From Ulota crispa (taxonomy: Eukaryota; Streptophyta; Bryopsida; Orthotrichales; Orthotrichaceae), in assembly GCA_963920765.1 (NCBI GenBank), contig OY987242.1:808501-872500 (forward strand): a stretch of DNA of 64,000 bases, written 5' to 3'. Positions 10,901-23,369 of this stretch are shown here, in pieces. The notes beneath the pieces are model-generated. The model saw nothing but the letters and a program-made list of their open reading frames with translations. It was not told where the DNA came from and searched no databases. Position 1 is the stretch's first letter, and each line of letters begins with the position of its first letter. Made by a program: the position numbers and the translations under genes.

Positions 10901-13513
10901 CCGTACACGATGAGGTTCTGCCCATCAGAGTTCAGTGTTCCCGGAGCCTTTCCCCAGCTCTCTTCTAAAGCCTTGGCGTAAGGTGTCAACTGATAATACT
11001 CTCGGGTGGGCATCTTGTATGCAATGTTCAAATCAGGGCTGCTGAACCTGGCTTCCTTATCGTGGATCACTTCTTCAATGAGAGCCTCGGATGACTCCGG
11101 CAGACCTTCCACATTGTAACCGTCCGCCTTGAGCTCCCTCAAGACGCTGTAAATGGAGGAGAACACGTTCAAGTAGGCAGCCGTGCCGACGTTGCCTTTG
11201 TCTGGTGGGAAGCTGAAGACGGTGATGGCCAACTTCTTTTCTGCCTTGGACAAGCGCTTGAGATTGGCCCACTTGATAGCACGGGTGCACAGTTGGTCGA
11301 CACGGTCATGGAGTGCATGGGATTTCCCTGCAAAGCAACGAAATAAATATTAATGCATAGAAACTTTAAATATAACCGCTTTCGTAATAGTAAAAGTTAC
11401 TGGTGAGGGTCGTGACTCATTGCTTTCAATACACGACAGGATTCCTCAGAAGAAGTGTAGAATCGGCGCCGAGACGAACCAGTAGATAAGGAAACAGTGA
11501 CATTACACATACCTGTGCGGCTATCACGCCCAGAGAACACGATTGGCTCCAGTCCTCCGTCCAACTCAGGAAGAGCGACCTGAAGGGCGACCTGAATGGG
11601 GTGCAATCCCAAGGAACTACTCAACCACTCTTCAGTAGTTTGGAACACCAAAGGAAGGGCAACGAGATACGGCACATTCAGCTTCGACAATGCTTCGATG
11701 GCCTTGGGATGATCTTGGCTTGCAGGGCCTCCCACCAATGCAAAACCAGTCAAAGAGACCACTGACTGGACCAAAGACTTCTTCGTAATAGGGTCGTAGA
11801 AGAATCTATCCACAGGACCAGAGAAGTCCAGCCCACCTGACAGACATCAACATACCATACAACATAAGAGAGAGATTCACCAAACAGCATGTCTTTCGAG
11901 TAAACAATAAACTGATATTGTGACAGCAGATAAGAGTTACTAGCATGTGCACGCCAAGAAATATGAAAACATTCTCACCTGCAAAAATGGGCACAACCTT
12001 CGCACCCCTGGCTTCCATCTCCATGATGACAGCGGCATAGTGACCTTCATCGCCAGTCACAATGTGACTCCGTTGCAACACAATGCCCACAATCGGAGCT
12101 TTGGGATCCTTGAGGGCTTCGTTGGCATCACGCCGGGTTCCGTACCAGTTGAGATACTCCTTGATGTCATCGTACATTTGGGGTGCCATAGGGTGCCAAA
12201 TTCCAGTATCCAGAAATACTACTGGATCATTATACTTCATCTTCGAGTCCGTCAAAGACGGCACGTAAGCTTTCGAGATCATAACGAGAAAATTCTCGAT
12301 GTTCTCCGGTGAGCCACCAAGCCAGAACTGCAGACTCATCATGAAGTTCCTCGCATCTTGCGCCTTATCAGTCGGCAAGTACTTCAACACTTTGGGTAAA
12401 GTGCGAATAAGCTTCAGCATCCCTTCTTCAAAGTTGCCCACATTCTCCTTCCTTTTACGCCTCATGAACTGCGCAATAGCACTCTTCGATTGTCCCAGTT
12501 GCGACATGGAGAATGTGCCGAGCTTGTTCAGCCGCATGACTTCGGGCATGGACGGGAACACCACGACTGCGTCCAATCTGTCCCTGTTGGCTTCCACCAC
12601 CTCCTTCACCTTCTGCGCCAGCTCCTCGACGAAAATAAGAGAGCCGATGAAGACGTTGGCATCGCCGACGTCCTTCTTGAAGGTCTCGAAGTTGTCATTG
12701 TCTCGAAGCTCCTCCACCAGGTAGCCCACCACCTCCACACGGACCTCCTTGCGGGTTCTGTTGATGTTCCTCACGGCAGCGGACAGGGACGATTGGTACT
12801 GCGCTTCCAGCACCACGTACACCACCTTCACTACCGGCACTCCGGGCCGAGATTCCGGCACTATGCGTCTCACTTCCGGCCGTGTTTGCGTGAACATGCC
12901 ACCGCCACCGCCCATCATCGACCTGGTAGCCACTTGCCTTCGAGCCTTGCGAGCGCCTTGAGCGGCTGGGACCGCCACTGCCGCGCCATAGATATCAGAC
13001 TGCAAACAAAAGAAGTGCACATGCTAATTCAACAACACAAGCTTTAACCGTCACATCTCAAAAGTCTGAAATGAAAGAGCAAAAATATGAACATATATTG
13101 GGAATTCTGAATACCATTATCACTAACAAACGAGATTTTCAAAATGTAGATCATTGTATGCAACTCTTAGAGAGGCATATCACCACCGCTGCATGCAGTT
13201 GGAATCACAATCCCTTGCCTTATCCAATCATGCAACGCAGAATTGACTCCCGTGTCAAGGCCGACTACCATAGCCAGTGCTACTAGGATTAATCTCAATC
13301 TCGACGCAACATCTTCTCAAACATTATGCATCCACATCCGAACCTTCAACAAGTAGAACATTCGGATTTCCTCCATTTGTAACATACACGAGTGCGATAT
13401 TGACAAAACTCGAAGAAGAGGGAGAGAGCACGCACCTTGCCGAGCTTGCCGACATCGCTGACTTGCTTGATTCCTTCAAATGTAGGTTGCAAACCACTCA
13501 AACCGGCTGCCAT
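7927..13513 (-). CDS. CHLH: Magnesium chelatase subunit H, chloroplast
   Basis: Seven exons on the minus strand, in coding order 13436-13513, 11979-12999, 11513-11836, 10699-11327, 9228-10484, 8353-8985 and 7927-8148, join in phase to 1387 residues, the usual size for plant CHLH. The subunit binds protoporphyrin IX and, with CHLI and CHLD, inserts Mg2+ at the first committed step of chlorophyll synthesis in the plastid. Colinear family blocks are visible throughout, including [117 protein letters not shown] and the end [20 protein letters not shown]. Residues 1 to about 50 are Ala/Gly/Arg-rich and look like a transit peptide. All introns are GT-AG. The gene appears intact. Confidence 0.97.
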
Positions 13514-16500
13514 TCAACAGAATTCCACCTCGTCAGGACACATTGAATGGAAACGAAACCATCACACAGCAACCTCGTACAAACCCACCCATCTTACGTA
13601 CCAAATAGGATACTAAGACCACGAACTAGCTTCCAGAAGAGCTACAATAGAAAAGCAAATCAGGAAACAAGTAAGTACAAGCGAATTTGTTGCAAATGCA
13701 CCTCGGCATTGATTGCGCGCGCCATGGTGAAGTGCAGGCCGGGTCAAGGGAGTAGTCACGGCACGAGACGACGACGAAGACGACGTCACGGTGGCCGAGA
13801 ATGGAGATACGACCGCCATCTCCACTCACTCCCGCAGAACCAACTCTTTCTTCTCACCAAACCTTCTAAATCGTCAAATGCACAAACATAGTAAAATCCA
13901 AACCACTCAAAAAACACACACAATCGAAGATGGAGAAGAGGGAGAAGGGAGAGGTGAAAAGGAGTGAGAACAACTGGCTTAAGAGCATGGCCACCCGCAC
14001 TGCATTGCAAAGTCGGTGAAACAATGAGCGGACTTCCACACCCGTCCTCGATCGCTGACGGTGTTTGTGAATAAGGCTTTTATCAGAAGTTACCCAAGCA
14101 CCAAATTTTGGCCTTCCACACACTAAAATTTGACTCCTTTGTAGGAGTTAATGAAAGGTTACATTAAGGTAGGTAGCTCAAATTGCGTCTCTTGTTGTCA
14201 TATAAAGCGTCTCATAGGTAGCTCAAGAATGGATGTGAGGTGGTTCTTGAATGGACCCTCCTTAGTCATAAAAAAAAGGTGTATTCTATTACAAGAGCCA
14301 ATCACAATCCTTGATTTCACCTCATCTTTTTGTAAGTTGCAAGGGAACATTTTATGAGAAACCTAGAATCAAAAATAGGTGCCTACTACATAAAATTTTG
14401 AAAATTCATCAACAATTCAATAATGCTTCAAAAAATTTGAAAAAAATTGTGTTACATTTGACATCCATTTCTCTTTGTTTGAAAATTAGACAAAAAATCT
14501 TCTTTTCTCAAAAAGCTCATGAAAAGGCAAATCAGCCCTTGAAATGTCGCTTTTCAACCTCCCTACCTTATACGTTGTATTTTGAGCCTTCTGTCAATTT
14601 ATTAGTTTGGATCTAAGGCAACACTTGATATATGTACATGCAGTATACATATGCTAAAATAATGTACAAAATCTATAGTTGGAGTGCAATCAACTGGATT
14701 GGGAAGGAATTTGATTTTTTTTTCTTCCTTTACTCTGCTGCTATGAAAATTGTTGTTAAAAAGGTAATCTCACTTAATTGCAACGTATTGCAAAACTAAT
14801 TCCTAGCTTGCGCCTTAAATTTTTTCGTCAAAACATTGGAGCTTCGAAGTAACTGGAGAATTTATAATGTAACTTGCAAAGTTTATAAAACACAAATAAA
14901 GAAAATCTGGAATCCTCTCTCATTTGCTAAATTAGATTTAACAAAAACAAAGTGGAAAATTCCAAGCTAAACGGGGGTTTTTTTTTATAGTCTTTTCAAT
15001 GTGATTAATGCTATGTTTGCTCTTGATGTCAAAGGTGATGTTAACAAACCTCAAAATGACACGACTTTATTCAAAAGTTGTAAGGACATGACTTCCATTC
15101 CAAATTGGGTTTTTAAATATTTCTAGAATCAAATCTTAAAGCAAAACTTCACTACGTTTTTTTTTCTCTCAAACTGTTGATAGAAGGGTTTCCTTATAGG
15201 TGTTTTTGAGCCAAGCAAATTGAGACTGGGGGTTCCGGTTCTAAGAAAATTCAGTGGGACATAGTGCAACCGCCCCCAACTTCAAAAAGTTTCGAGTTAG
15301 AGCTTTCATAGATTTCTCAGAGGCAGCAGATGGGGTGGGAGAAGATTTGTGGTCCCCACAACTTCGGTGGACATCTTTGTGGCCAATCTCTTCACTGCTT
15401 TCTATCTCCTTCCAATCACCTCCTTCTCCAAGCAAATGCCGCTTTATGGACATAAGTTAGATGTTGTTTTATTGGGGCCCAGTACTCCTACTCCTTGTCA
15501 ATACTGTCCCAAGGAACTTGCCAGTGCCACTCTTGTTTACGGAATATACATTAGGCCACTTACCTACTACATGAAATTTTGCATTAAATATTGCATTTAG
15601 GTTGCCTTGCCCTAAAAAGTTATCTTATGCTTCATGATTTGGCCATTTGGAGGCACATGCAACTCTCTAAATTTTAGAATTTCACATAATTTATAACGTA
15701 TTCGTAGTTAATTTATTTTTCCATATCATCATTGTTGTTGTTGAGACCTTTAAAATTGGTTTTTAGAAATAATTACCAATGAATTTTATTGTAGCTGCAG
15801 TAAATATTTATATAATGCAAAATGTCCAAGTATTATTCTGGGGCAACCTAAACGCAATATTCAGTGTACACTATTTGGCCATGGAAACTAGAGAAACATA
15901 ACCAAAAGACGAAACAAAATGTATGTGGCCCCACCATTGCCACACATTCCATTGGTGGAGGAGCCCTGACTTATCTTGGGGGGACCCACGTGGCAGCCTC
16001 CCTCTCTCTCCTTTTCTCATGTCCCATTACTGTCAGCCATGAGCCATCACGTACCCAGCTACTTTCTGTGAGAATTATTACGAATATCACGGTCTCTGTC
16101 AGTCACACGTGGAGACCAAGGAAAAACTTTGAGGAGAATTTTCGCTGGATTTAAAAGCTTACTGTAAACTTACCTCATTATCATGCTGCCTTCCTCGACA
16201 CGAAAGAAAACTTGGATGATATAATTCCGATGATAAAAATTTGGATGGTAGAATCTGGATGGTATCATCTAAGTCCTTTTAAGGAACATTAGGTGCGCTA
16301 CATATTGGATGAAGATTACTGATATTAGCTTCTATTGTGGTTTATCACGAACACCTGGATAATTCTATCCGATTTTTCCCCCTGCCTCCTGCATTCTAGG
16401 GTGTCTCGCTCATCCAATGGAAAAACCAAAAAACCCTCATGCAAAAGACATGCAAACGCCCATCTGTAACATTCGCTGTAACTCTTCAGTCTTTTACAAC

Positions 16501-16773
16501 AATAATGTTGGATAAGTTAAAAGCCAATATAGCTTCAAAGTGAACATGTGCCCAAGAGTGTGCCTTGTTATATCTACTTAAAAAGTAGATACAACCACAA
16601 TGGTAGAATGTTTACAATAAGAACGATGAGATTTGCTTTCAAAATTTGAATGATTGGTTTTTTATTTCAATGTAGCAAAGTCAATCTCATATTTCACGCA
16701 TAGTGCATGACACCTGTAATCAACAGTTCTTGAATTTGAGCAACCAATTTACTACTCCGTCAAAAATAAGCTA
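13514..16773. other. Gene-free region upstream of CHLH
   Basis: The first few hundred bases (13514 to about 14050) should hold the CHLH promoter and 5' UTR, but no specific element can be assigned. The rest is AT-rich, with poly-T runs and no recognisable protein. Two CACGTGG (G-box-like) motifs lie at about 15988 and 16108, with no gene nearby to relate them to. Confidence 0.4.
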
Positions 16774-16777
16774 TTAA

Positions 16778-17478
16778 CCCGCACTATTTTTTGGCAAAAT
16801 AGCAATTTTGGGCAGCCCACTATAAGTGGAATTTTTATCTTTTTACTTTGAAATTTTCACACACAATGTGCCCAAGCAGCAGCTTTAAGACCCAACAATT
16901 TTCATAACTTTTGACTACATGGTTCAAAAGTTATTGCATTATATATTGCTTTTTTTGGACTCCAGGCAGCATGGGCAGCTCAAAAAAATTCTTAAAAATT
17001 AAGTTTTTTTGAAATTGGTTCTTTAGACTTATGTGTATGTGAAAAGCTTTGAATCTTTTTATTTCAATTAATGAGATGAAAGTTACTACAAGTTTTAGTT
17101 TGCGGGTAGGTATGGTTTTGAGAGACTTCATACCTATCCATAAACTAAAACTTCTCATAACTTTCATTTCAACAATAAAAATTGAATGATTGAAAGCTTC
17201 CCATGTACACACAAGTCGAAAGAACCAATTTCAAAAAAACTTAATTTTTAAAGAATTTTTTTGAGCTGCCCATGCTGCCCAAAGTTTTAAAAAAACAATA
17301 TATCATGCAATAACTTTTGAACCATGTAGTCAAAAATTATGAAAATTGTTGGGCCTTAAAGCTATTCCTTGGGCACATCATGTGTGAAAATTTTAAAGTA
17401 AAAGGATAAAAATTCCACTTGGAGTGAGCTGCCCAAAATCCAATTTGTCCCTCAAAGGGACAAGTGGGCTTTTAGGGG
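16778..17478. mobile_element. TTAA-flanked 700-bp foldback element
   Basis: A left arm (about 16804-17114) and a right arm (about 17129-17441) are inverted copies over roughly 310 bp with about 85-90% identity by eye. Only about 14 bp separate them. The pairing weakens outward but reaches TTAA at both sides (16774-16777 and 17479-17482), directly followed inward by CCC. It would transcribe into a very long, imperfect hairpin RNA. A foldback transposon or MITE is most likely; a young small-RNA locus is possible. No coding sequence is seen. Confidence 0.7.
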
Positions 17479-17482
17479 TTAA

Positions 17483-18772
17483 AAATCAAAATTCACCAAG
17501 ATGAAACCTCAATTTTGTACTTCTTGCTAGTGGAATTGCTATTGAGAGCTAATGGATGCATGTGTTGTGCTCTAGAATTTATTGTCTCAATAGTATAAGT
17601 CCGTAATTTTGAGTGTCATGCATTATGTATTTTGAGTTGTCACGCGTAGTAGCAAGATATCTTTTTGGTTTTTTCAATGGGGTTGAATGAGCACAGTATT
17701 GTTGGTGGGTATTTATTTGGTTGAGTGACACCTAGACCAAGGTCCAAGAAATATTTAAGTTTTTTTTGTTGATTTCCTTCAATTCCCATATTGAACCAAT
17801 TTATCAAGGAATTGTTTTGGATGTATTCTCTATTTCATATTGAAAATTTAAAAAATGAGGATTTTAACTAGATTTTCCGCCAATGTTTATAAATTGCAAA
17901 CAATTTTTTCTCATTTCAACCGGCTAGCTTTGAAGTAGTTGGTGCTTCTTCTTGGACCTTGAGCTAGACTATAATGCCTATAAGAGAGAGAGAAAGATGG
18001 ATATAATCCTTCATGTCTGTATGATCATCCATTAAATAGGTATTATCAGTCAAATTCATTCAATAATTGGTAAACCTAATATGTCTTTCAATAAGCTTTG
18101 ACGTTTCCATCCAATTTTTTTGTCCAATGCATTCTAGTAACAAAACCATGCTCATTTGCCAATTTGAACACTTTTTAGGTATATATACGGCTTACTTTAT
18201 ACCTCTGCTAGCAAGATTGTTAATGATTCTAGGGTAGGATTGTATACTCAACATGTTAACATGCCCTTGTTCATGATTGTACAAAGTAGTAAGGTAACTG
18301 CATGTAAAACCATCTAATGAAGAATCTAAGCAAGTTAAATTATCTTAACTTTTGTTGAGTCCTATTGGCAATTGAAGGAGATTTCCCAATTTCCTTAGTC
18401 CAGATTCTAGGTATATCTAGAATGAACCTTAGATTCTCAAGTTCAATTGTTGTACAGATTAGGCAAGAATTTGTAGAGTTTACTTTTGCTACCAAGTTAC
18501 AATTAGGTGTACCTCAAGTAGGTGCCAAAACTCTTAAATGATTCGTGGTTTTAAGCATATTATCGGGAATAACATCTTTGCAGGCATGATTGAGGACCTT
18601 TTAGACAAAAGACCCTTGATGGAATGCTTTTAAAACCCTTTTAAACCCTAAACCTTACCCATTCTATTCAGTCTTTGTGATAAAGCTAGAACATCCACTT
18701 GGATGTGTAGGCTTAGGATCTAACATATGTTTTACAAAACAGAGTTCCACCAAGGGTTGATATTATGGACCT
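17483..18772. other. AT-rich, no gene seen
   Basis: No splice-flanked open exon or known protein was found in either strand. The last part (about 18600-18770) reads without a clear frame into the PPR fragment that follows. Confidence 0.4.
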
Positions 18773-19414
18773 TTGGACCTTTATACTTGGTTGCCTTCCA
18801 TCATCTTCTACACTAGTCCTATTCCAAAAATTTCAACCGAGTTGGTGTGGTGTGTTTTGCAAGACATGCATTGTAAAGGTCTCCAAGCAAACACCTCAAC
18901 CTTCAACATCCTATTGCTAGGATTTACTCGAGCCAACGACACAAACAGAGTGGTAGAGATGTTCAAGCTGATGGAGCAGCATAGGTGGAGCCCCAACGCC
19001 TTCACCTTCAAGTGTGTGATCCGGTTGTTGGTGTGGAACTTGCAAGCTTTGGAAGCGGTGTCCATGGACATGAAGATGATGGATTTTGGTTACATTCCTG
19101 ACAATTTTACCTGCAACAGTCTCATTGAGGGGTTGTGCAAGGTTGGGCATATGGACAAGATTTGCATTGTTTTCCACAACATGGAAGATTGGGACTTGAG
19201 TCCTGATGCCATAGCTCATGCTGCCTTGATCAAGGGCATGGACACCAAGGGACGTGTTGCTGAAGCTTGCCGGATGTTTCACGAGATGAATAGGAAGAAC
19301 CTCCGTGCTGTTGTGGATACTCACAAAGGAGTCATGGGCGTTTTTAGCAAGCCGCATAAGGAAGTGTTGGTTTCTTTGAATGCGCAGGCACACATGATTT
19401 TCCCTAAACCCTGA
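18773..19414 (+). pseudogene. PPR-protein fragment (P-type repeats)
   Basis: An open stretch of 213 codons contains four degenerate 35-residue pentatricopeptide repeats, seen as NTSTFNILLLGFTRAND, SPNAFTFKCVIRLLV, PDNFTCNSLIEGLCKVGHMD and PDAIAHAALIKGMDTKGRVA. PPR proteins bind organellar RNA one base per repeat. Plant members usually carry ten or more repeats plus a targeting peptide, so four repeats with no leader are far below normal. The first ATG in frame is at 18866, already inside the first repeat. I read this as a truncated copy that still has an open frame. A short expressed gene with upstream exons cannot be excluded. Confidence 0.55.
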
Positions 19415-20755
19415 GAATGCTCACAACTGCATACAATGCACACTGGAAGGAAAGATTTATGTTCAAATTTTTAGGTATTTACTTAACCTCTTTAATATGT
19501 CTCCCTAGAGCAAGATCTCCATTTCAATGTGTGATACAATGCAGAGAAAACTTGATGGATACCTTTGAAATTTGCAATATTTGTAATGCCCCTCGTTTTT
19601 TAGGAATTGCACAAATACCCTTGACGCAAGGTAGTTTTGCAAGTTTTTTTTTTCAAATCTTTTGTTCTGTCTTTGTGTATTCCTATGCTTTAAACAACTT
19701 AGAACACACTAAGAAGAAGAAAAGGCTATAGATTATTAGTATATTGTAAGAGTATGATTTTGTTCTTCTCATTGATTATTTGTGTTACGTAGTAAGTTTT
19801 TGTTTCCAAAACAAAAGGGAATTAAGATTTTTGGAAGTTAAATGACTAAGGATTTTTTTTTTTTTTTTTTCTGCAGGTAATAATAGTCCAAAAGGTTTTT
19901 TGAGTGAGGTGCCAAAGAGAAGGGATGAATGAAGAGGGTGAAGCTTTGCACACTCAATTTGTGGCTATCTTCAAGGAATTCCATAACTCTTGTGAAGACA
20001 CTATAGGTCTGCATTATAGAATTGCTACGGAATCAATTGGTTTACCTACAAAAGTCCAATGATCATTAGAATTTTTCATTGGAGTCAGGGTTTCAGGAAG
20101 AAGTAGAAGATAATATTTGTGTTACCAACAAGAATATTGACGTTCTTAAAGAGAGATTTTTGGGAGATTTATAGAGAGCTATGGAGAGGTCCTTGGCCAA
20201 AGAGGCAGCCAAATTTAGTGAGGTCCATTTTTATTGCAACTTAATGCAATTTTCAAAGTGACTACTTAAACCCTTTTGAAAGGAAGAAGGCCAAATTTTT
20301 TTGCAAAACCCTGTTGGATAACTCCAATCAATACAATATTTTTGGGAAGATGCATCTCCTGAGTTTCAAGTTGCCCATATTGATAGTTAGGGCCACTTTT
20401 TATTAACACTTAAATGTCGGGCTAGTCAGGGTGACCAGCCTAGCTATAGTACACCTGCTACAATGCTCTTGAGTGGTGTCAAGTGTCAAGTGCCCAGCCA
20501 TTGTATTATTGCTTCCAAACATCGCAAAAGTCAATAATACATGCTAACCTCATGATATAGGTAACTAAAATTTACTTTAGTAAAGGCATCCCATGGACCA
20601 ATAGTACAGAAGGACTTCTACTTTATAGTCTCTCACCTTAATATATAGTTGGAAACCTACTTTGATTATTTATTACTTCTTTCTTCTCACTTACTTTGGT
20701 TATATCTCTTTTGTGTGTGTGGCCTGTCCTAGCCCAACCTCCAGCTACAGAACCA
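19415..20755. other. Gene-free, possible relic sequence
   Basis: Poly-T at about 19853-19870. A short frame from about 19926 reads MNEEGEALHTQFVAIFKEFH, then breaks with several stops. I do not recognise it. Nothing else is supported. Confidence 0.3.
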
Positions 20756-21819
20756 ATTGTTATGTTGGTGCTGCTGCTCTTGCAGTGGATTGCACACGTC
20801 TACTACTATAATTACAACAATTGATCATGAAGAGGCTTGCTAGTAAATGGCCAAAGCCCGTGTGGCATCCACCTTGGGTGAATTACAGGGTCATCAGCGG
20901 GCATTCAAGATGGGTTTAATCAATAGCCTTCAATCCTAGAAACAAATGGTTTTGTACAGGCTCAGCTGATAAAACTATCAAGAATTGGGATAACGGAATT
21001 GGGCAGTTAAAATTGACTTTAACTGGTCATATTGAGCAAGTTTAAGGTCTAGCAGTGAGCACTCACCACCCATATATGTTCTCAGCTGGTGATGACAAGC
21101 AAGTCAAGTGCTGGGGATCTTGAGTATAACAAGGTTATCCGATCATACCATGGACATTTGAGCTGAGTTTACTGCTTAGCACTTCATCCTACACTTGATA
21201 TTTTCATGACTAGTGGGCCGGATTCCGTGTGTCGGGTATGGGATATGTGAACTAAAGCACAGGTGTTTACGTTATCTGGACATGAGAATACGGTCTCCTT
21301 TGTGATTATGCAGGCTATCGACCCACAAGTTGTAACAGGATCACACAACACCACAATCAAGCTTTGGGATCTTGCAATGGGTAAAACTATGTCAACGTTA
21401 ACGTTTCACAAGAAGCCTGTGAGAGCATTGGCCATGCATCCCTTTGAACCTACCTTTACTTCAACCTCAGCAGGCAACATTAAGAAATTCTGACTGCTTG
21501 AGGGAGATTTTTTGCATAACATGCTATCTCAGCAGCGTACAATTGTTAACTGCATGTCCATCAATGAAGACAATGTTATGGTGTTAGCAGGTGATAATGG
21601 AAGCATGTGGTTTTGGGATTATAAAAGTGGGCACAACTTTCAGCAAGTTCAGACAATTGTGCAGCCTGGATCGTTGGATAGTGAGGCTGGAATTTATGCC
21701 CTCATATGATAAGACAAGCTCTTGGTTGATTACTTGTGAAGCAGATAAAACTATTAAATTTTGGAAAGAAGTTGAGATAGCCATTCTAGAAACCCATCCA
21801 ATCCAGGGTTATTTTTAAG
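20756..21819 (+). pseudogene. PRL1: Intronless broken copy of PRL1 (WD40)
   Basis: Conceptual translation in shifting frames follows plant PRL1, the WD40 spliceosome-associated (Prp19/NTC) protein, from its region before the first WD repeat to close to the C-terminus. Recognisable blocks are [94 protein letters not shown] and CEADKTIKFWKE...ETHPI. About 330 homologous codons occupy about 990 bp, so the multi-intron parent's introns are absent, as in a retrocopy. Several in-frame stops (for example TAA at about 20913 and TGA at about 21490) and frameshifts break it. No poly-A tail or target duplication is visible at the 3' end, so it is old. A functional PRL1 must lie elsewhere. Confidence 0.9.
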
Positions 21820-21959
21820 GATGGCAACTTATAAAAGTATTAGCGATGATTTTTGATGGTGGTTCATTTAGCTGGTTATTTTGGAAAAATACTTCAAGAA
21901 GCATGTTTAGTTTAGGAAGAAAAGTGGATAGAATAACCCTAATATTGTAGAATTGGACA

Positions 21960-22668
21960 TTCCACATACATTGGTGCAAAAGCTGCAGCGTAACATGTAA
22001 GGGCCATCCCGCACGTTGAAGACCAGCGGCACGTTGTTCACCACTACCAAGTTGATATGGTTTTGGCAGGCCACTCACCCAAACACCACAACCACACAGG
22101 CATCCTTACAAGACCATGGCAATCCCAAGCGCGGTGAAATCACCCTAACGTAGCGACTACACTCAAAAGCAAGAAGCAAGGTTTGCCACAGCTCATAGCT
22201 CTGGCAACTGTGTCCAATTTTCCTCTCAGCAGCACGGCAATCCATTCCCAAAACCCCCTGTCACGAGCGCCAAGGTCCACGCAGTAGCTCACCACTTGGC
22301 GACTATCAACGGCGATTTCTTTGGCAACATTTTGACCAGAAGAGGTTTCAAATCCAGGTACTGTCCCAATCCACGACACTCGTCAGTATTCTTGCACTCG
22401 TAGCTTGTACTCCAAACCCTAATAAGCCATAATCACACAATTAGGACCATCCAAAAGACACACACTGACCTCATCAGCAATGTTCTGGCAAATCTTCTGT
22501 TTCACAGAGGCCTTCACTTGGTTCTATCCCGTGACGTCCTTGGAGGTGAATTTGGCAGTTCCCAACACCCAGTCAATGTCATTTCAGCATTTTTGGTGAA
22601 AAAAAGAGGGAAAAACAGGGGTGGAGGAATTTCATCACTAGACAAAAAGTTGCTTACTTCTTGAACTT
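21960..22668 (-). pseudogene. MCTS1: Intron-containing MCTS1/MCT-1 pseudogene
   Basis: Four exon remnants of the translation re-initiation factor MCTS1 (PUA-domain protein, partner of DENR) lie in order on the minus strand. They are the start (22658-22668), a block reading FTSKDVTG*NQVKASVKQKI (about 22470-22553), a block LLVKMLPKKSPLIVAKW (22293-22360), and CQNHINLVVVNNVPLVFNVR followed by DGPYM (from about 22068 down to 21960). The start codon is AAG instead of ATG, a TAG interrupts exon 2, the exon-2 acceptor lacks AG, and a one-base slip follows DGPYM. The C-terminal half (PUA domain) is missing. Because introns are kept, this is a DNA-level duplicate, unlike the neighbouring PRL1 copy. 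Confidence 0.85.
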
Positions 22669-23067
22669 AACGGATTGTGGAGACGGCCAGCGACCGATTG
22701 CTGCAAATACGCAAAAAATTTGAAGAAGAATCGAAGCAGGTGTGCAAAACTAGATTGTGAATTAGGGTTTGCAGGGTCATAGGCAACTCGATGCCAAGAA
22801 GTGATGAGGGTAACTTATCCAACGGGCCCTCCATTGTGAATGCTTGGAAAGGCTGACCAAACCTAAGGCTCGGCCGTCAGGGCTACCGGACCTAAATCTA
22901 GATGAAGTCAGTCCATTCTATCCAACCTTGGAATTAGTGTGGGTGACTGCCACACCATGCCAAGCTGTGACAAGAATGGATAGAATGAATAGTCCCCCAA
23001 TTTATGGTTAATAAACATCGAGTTTATTTTCCGTGTACAAGTCTAAAGTTTATTGTGAATCCTACTA

Positions 23068-23369
23068 TAGGAGGCTCTAATTTGGAGCACGCTCTAAAAT
23101 GGAGCACCTTCTCAAATGTACTCTAATTGATATGTTGTTTTTTATAACCCTTTATCAATGTACACATGATGTACATTTGCAGAGGTGCTCCATTTTAGAG
23201 CCTTATGACCTTTCCGCTTCAAAATTTTGTAACAAAGCTCCAAAAAATATGAAAAAACTTGGATTAAATGCCAATTTTTCTAAAAATATACTGAAAAATA
23301 TTTCAAGAAGTTTCACCTACCCAAAAAATTCAATTATAGCCCTTAGATGCTCCATTTATGAGTCTCCTA
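23068..23369. mobile_element. MITE-like element with nested hairpin
   Basis: The outer ends TAGGAGGCTCTAATTTGGAG and TAGGAGACTCATAAATGGAG (right end read inward) form imperfect inverted repeats about 300 bp apart. Inside lies a stronger hairpin: 23091-23121 and 23171-23201 are inverted copies over about 31 bp (GCTCTAAAATGGAGCACC...). No coding sequence. The superfamily cannot be named from these ends. Confidence 0.55.

Noticed and set aside
15988..16115. Two CACGTGG motifs as a light-responsive promoter
   Set aside because: No gene starts within reach on either strand; CHLH starts more than 2 kb away.
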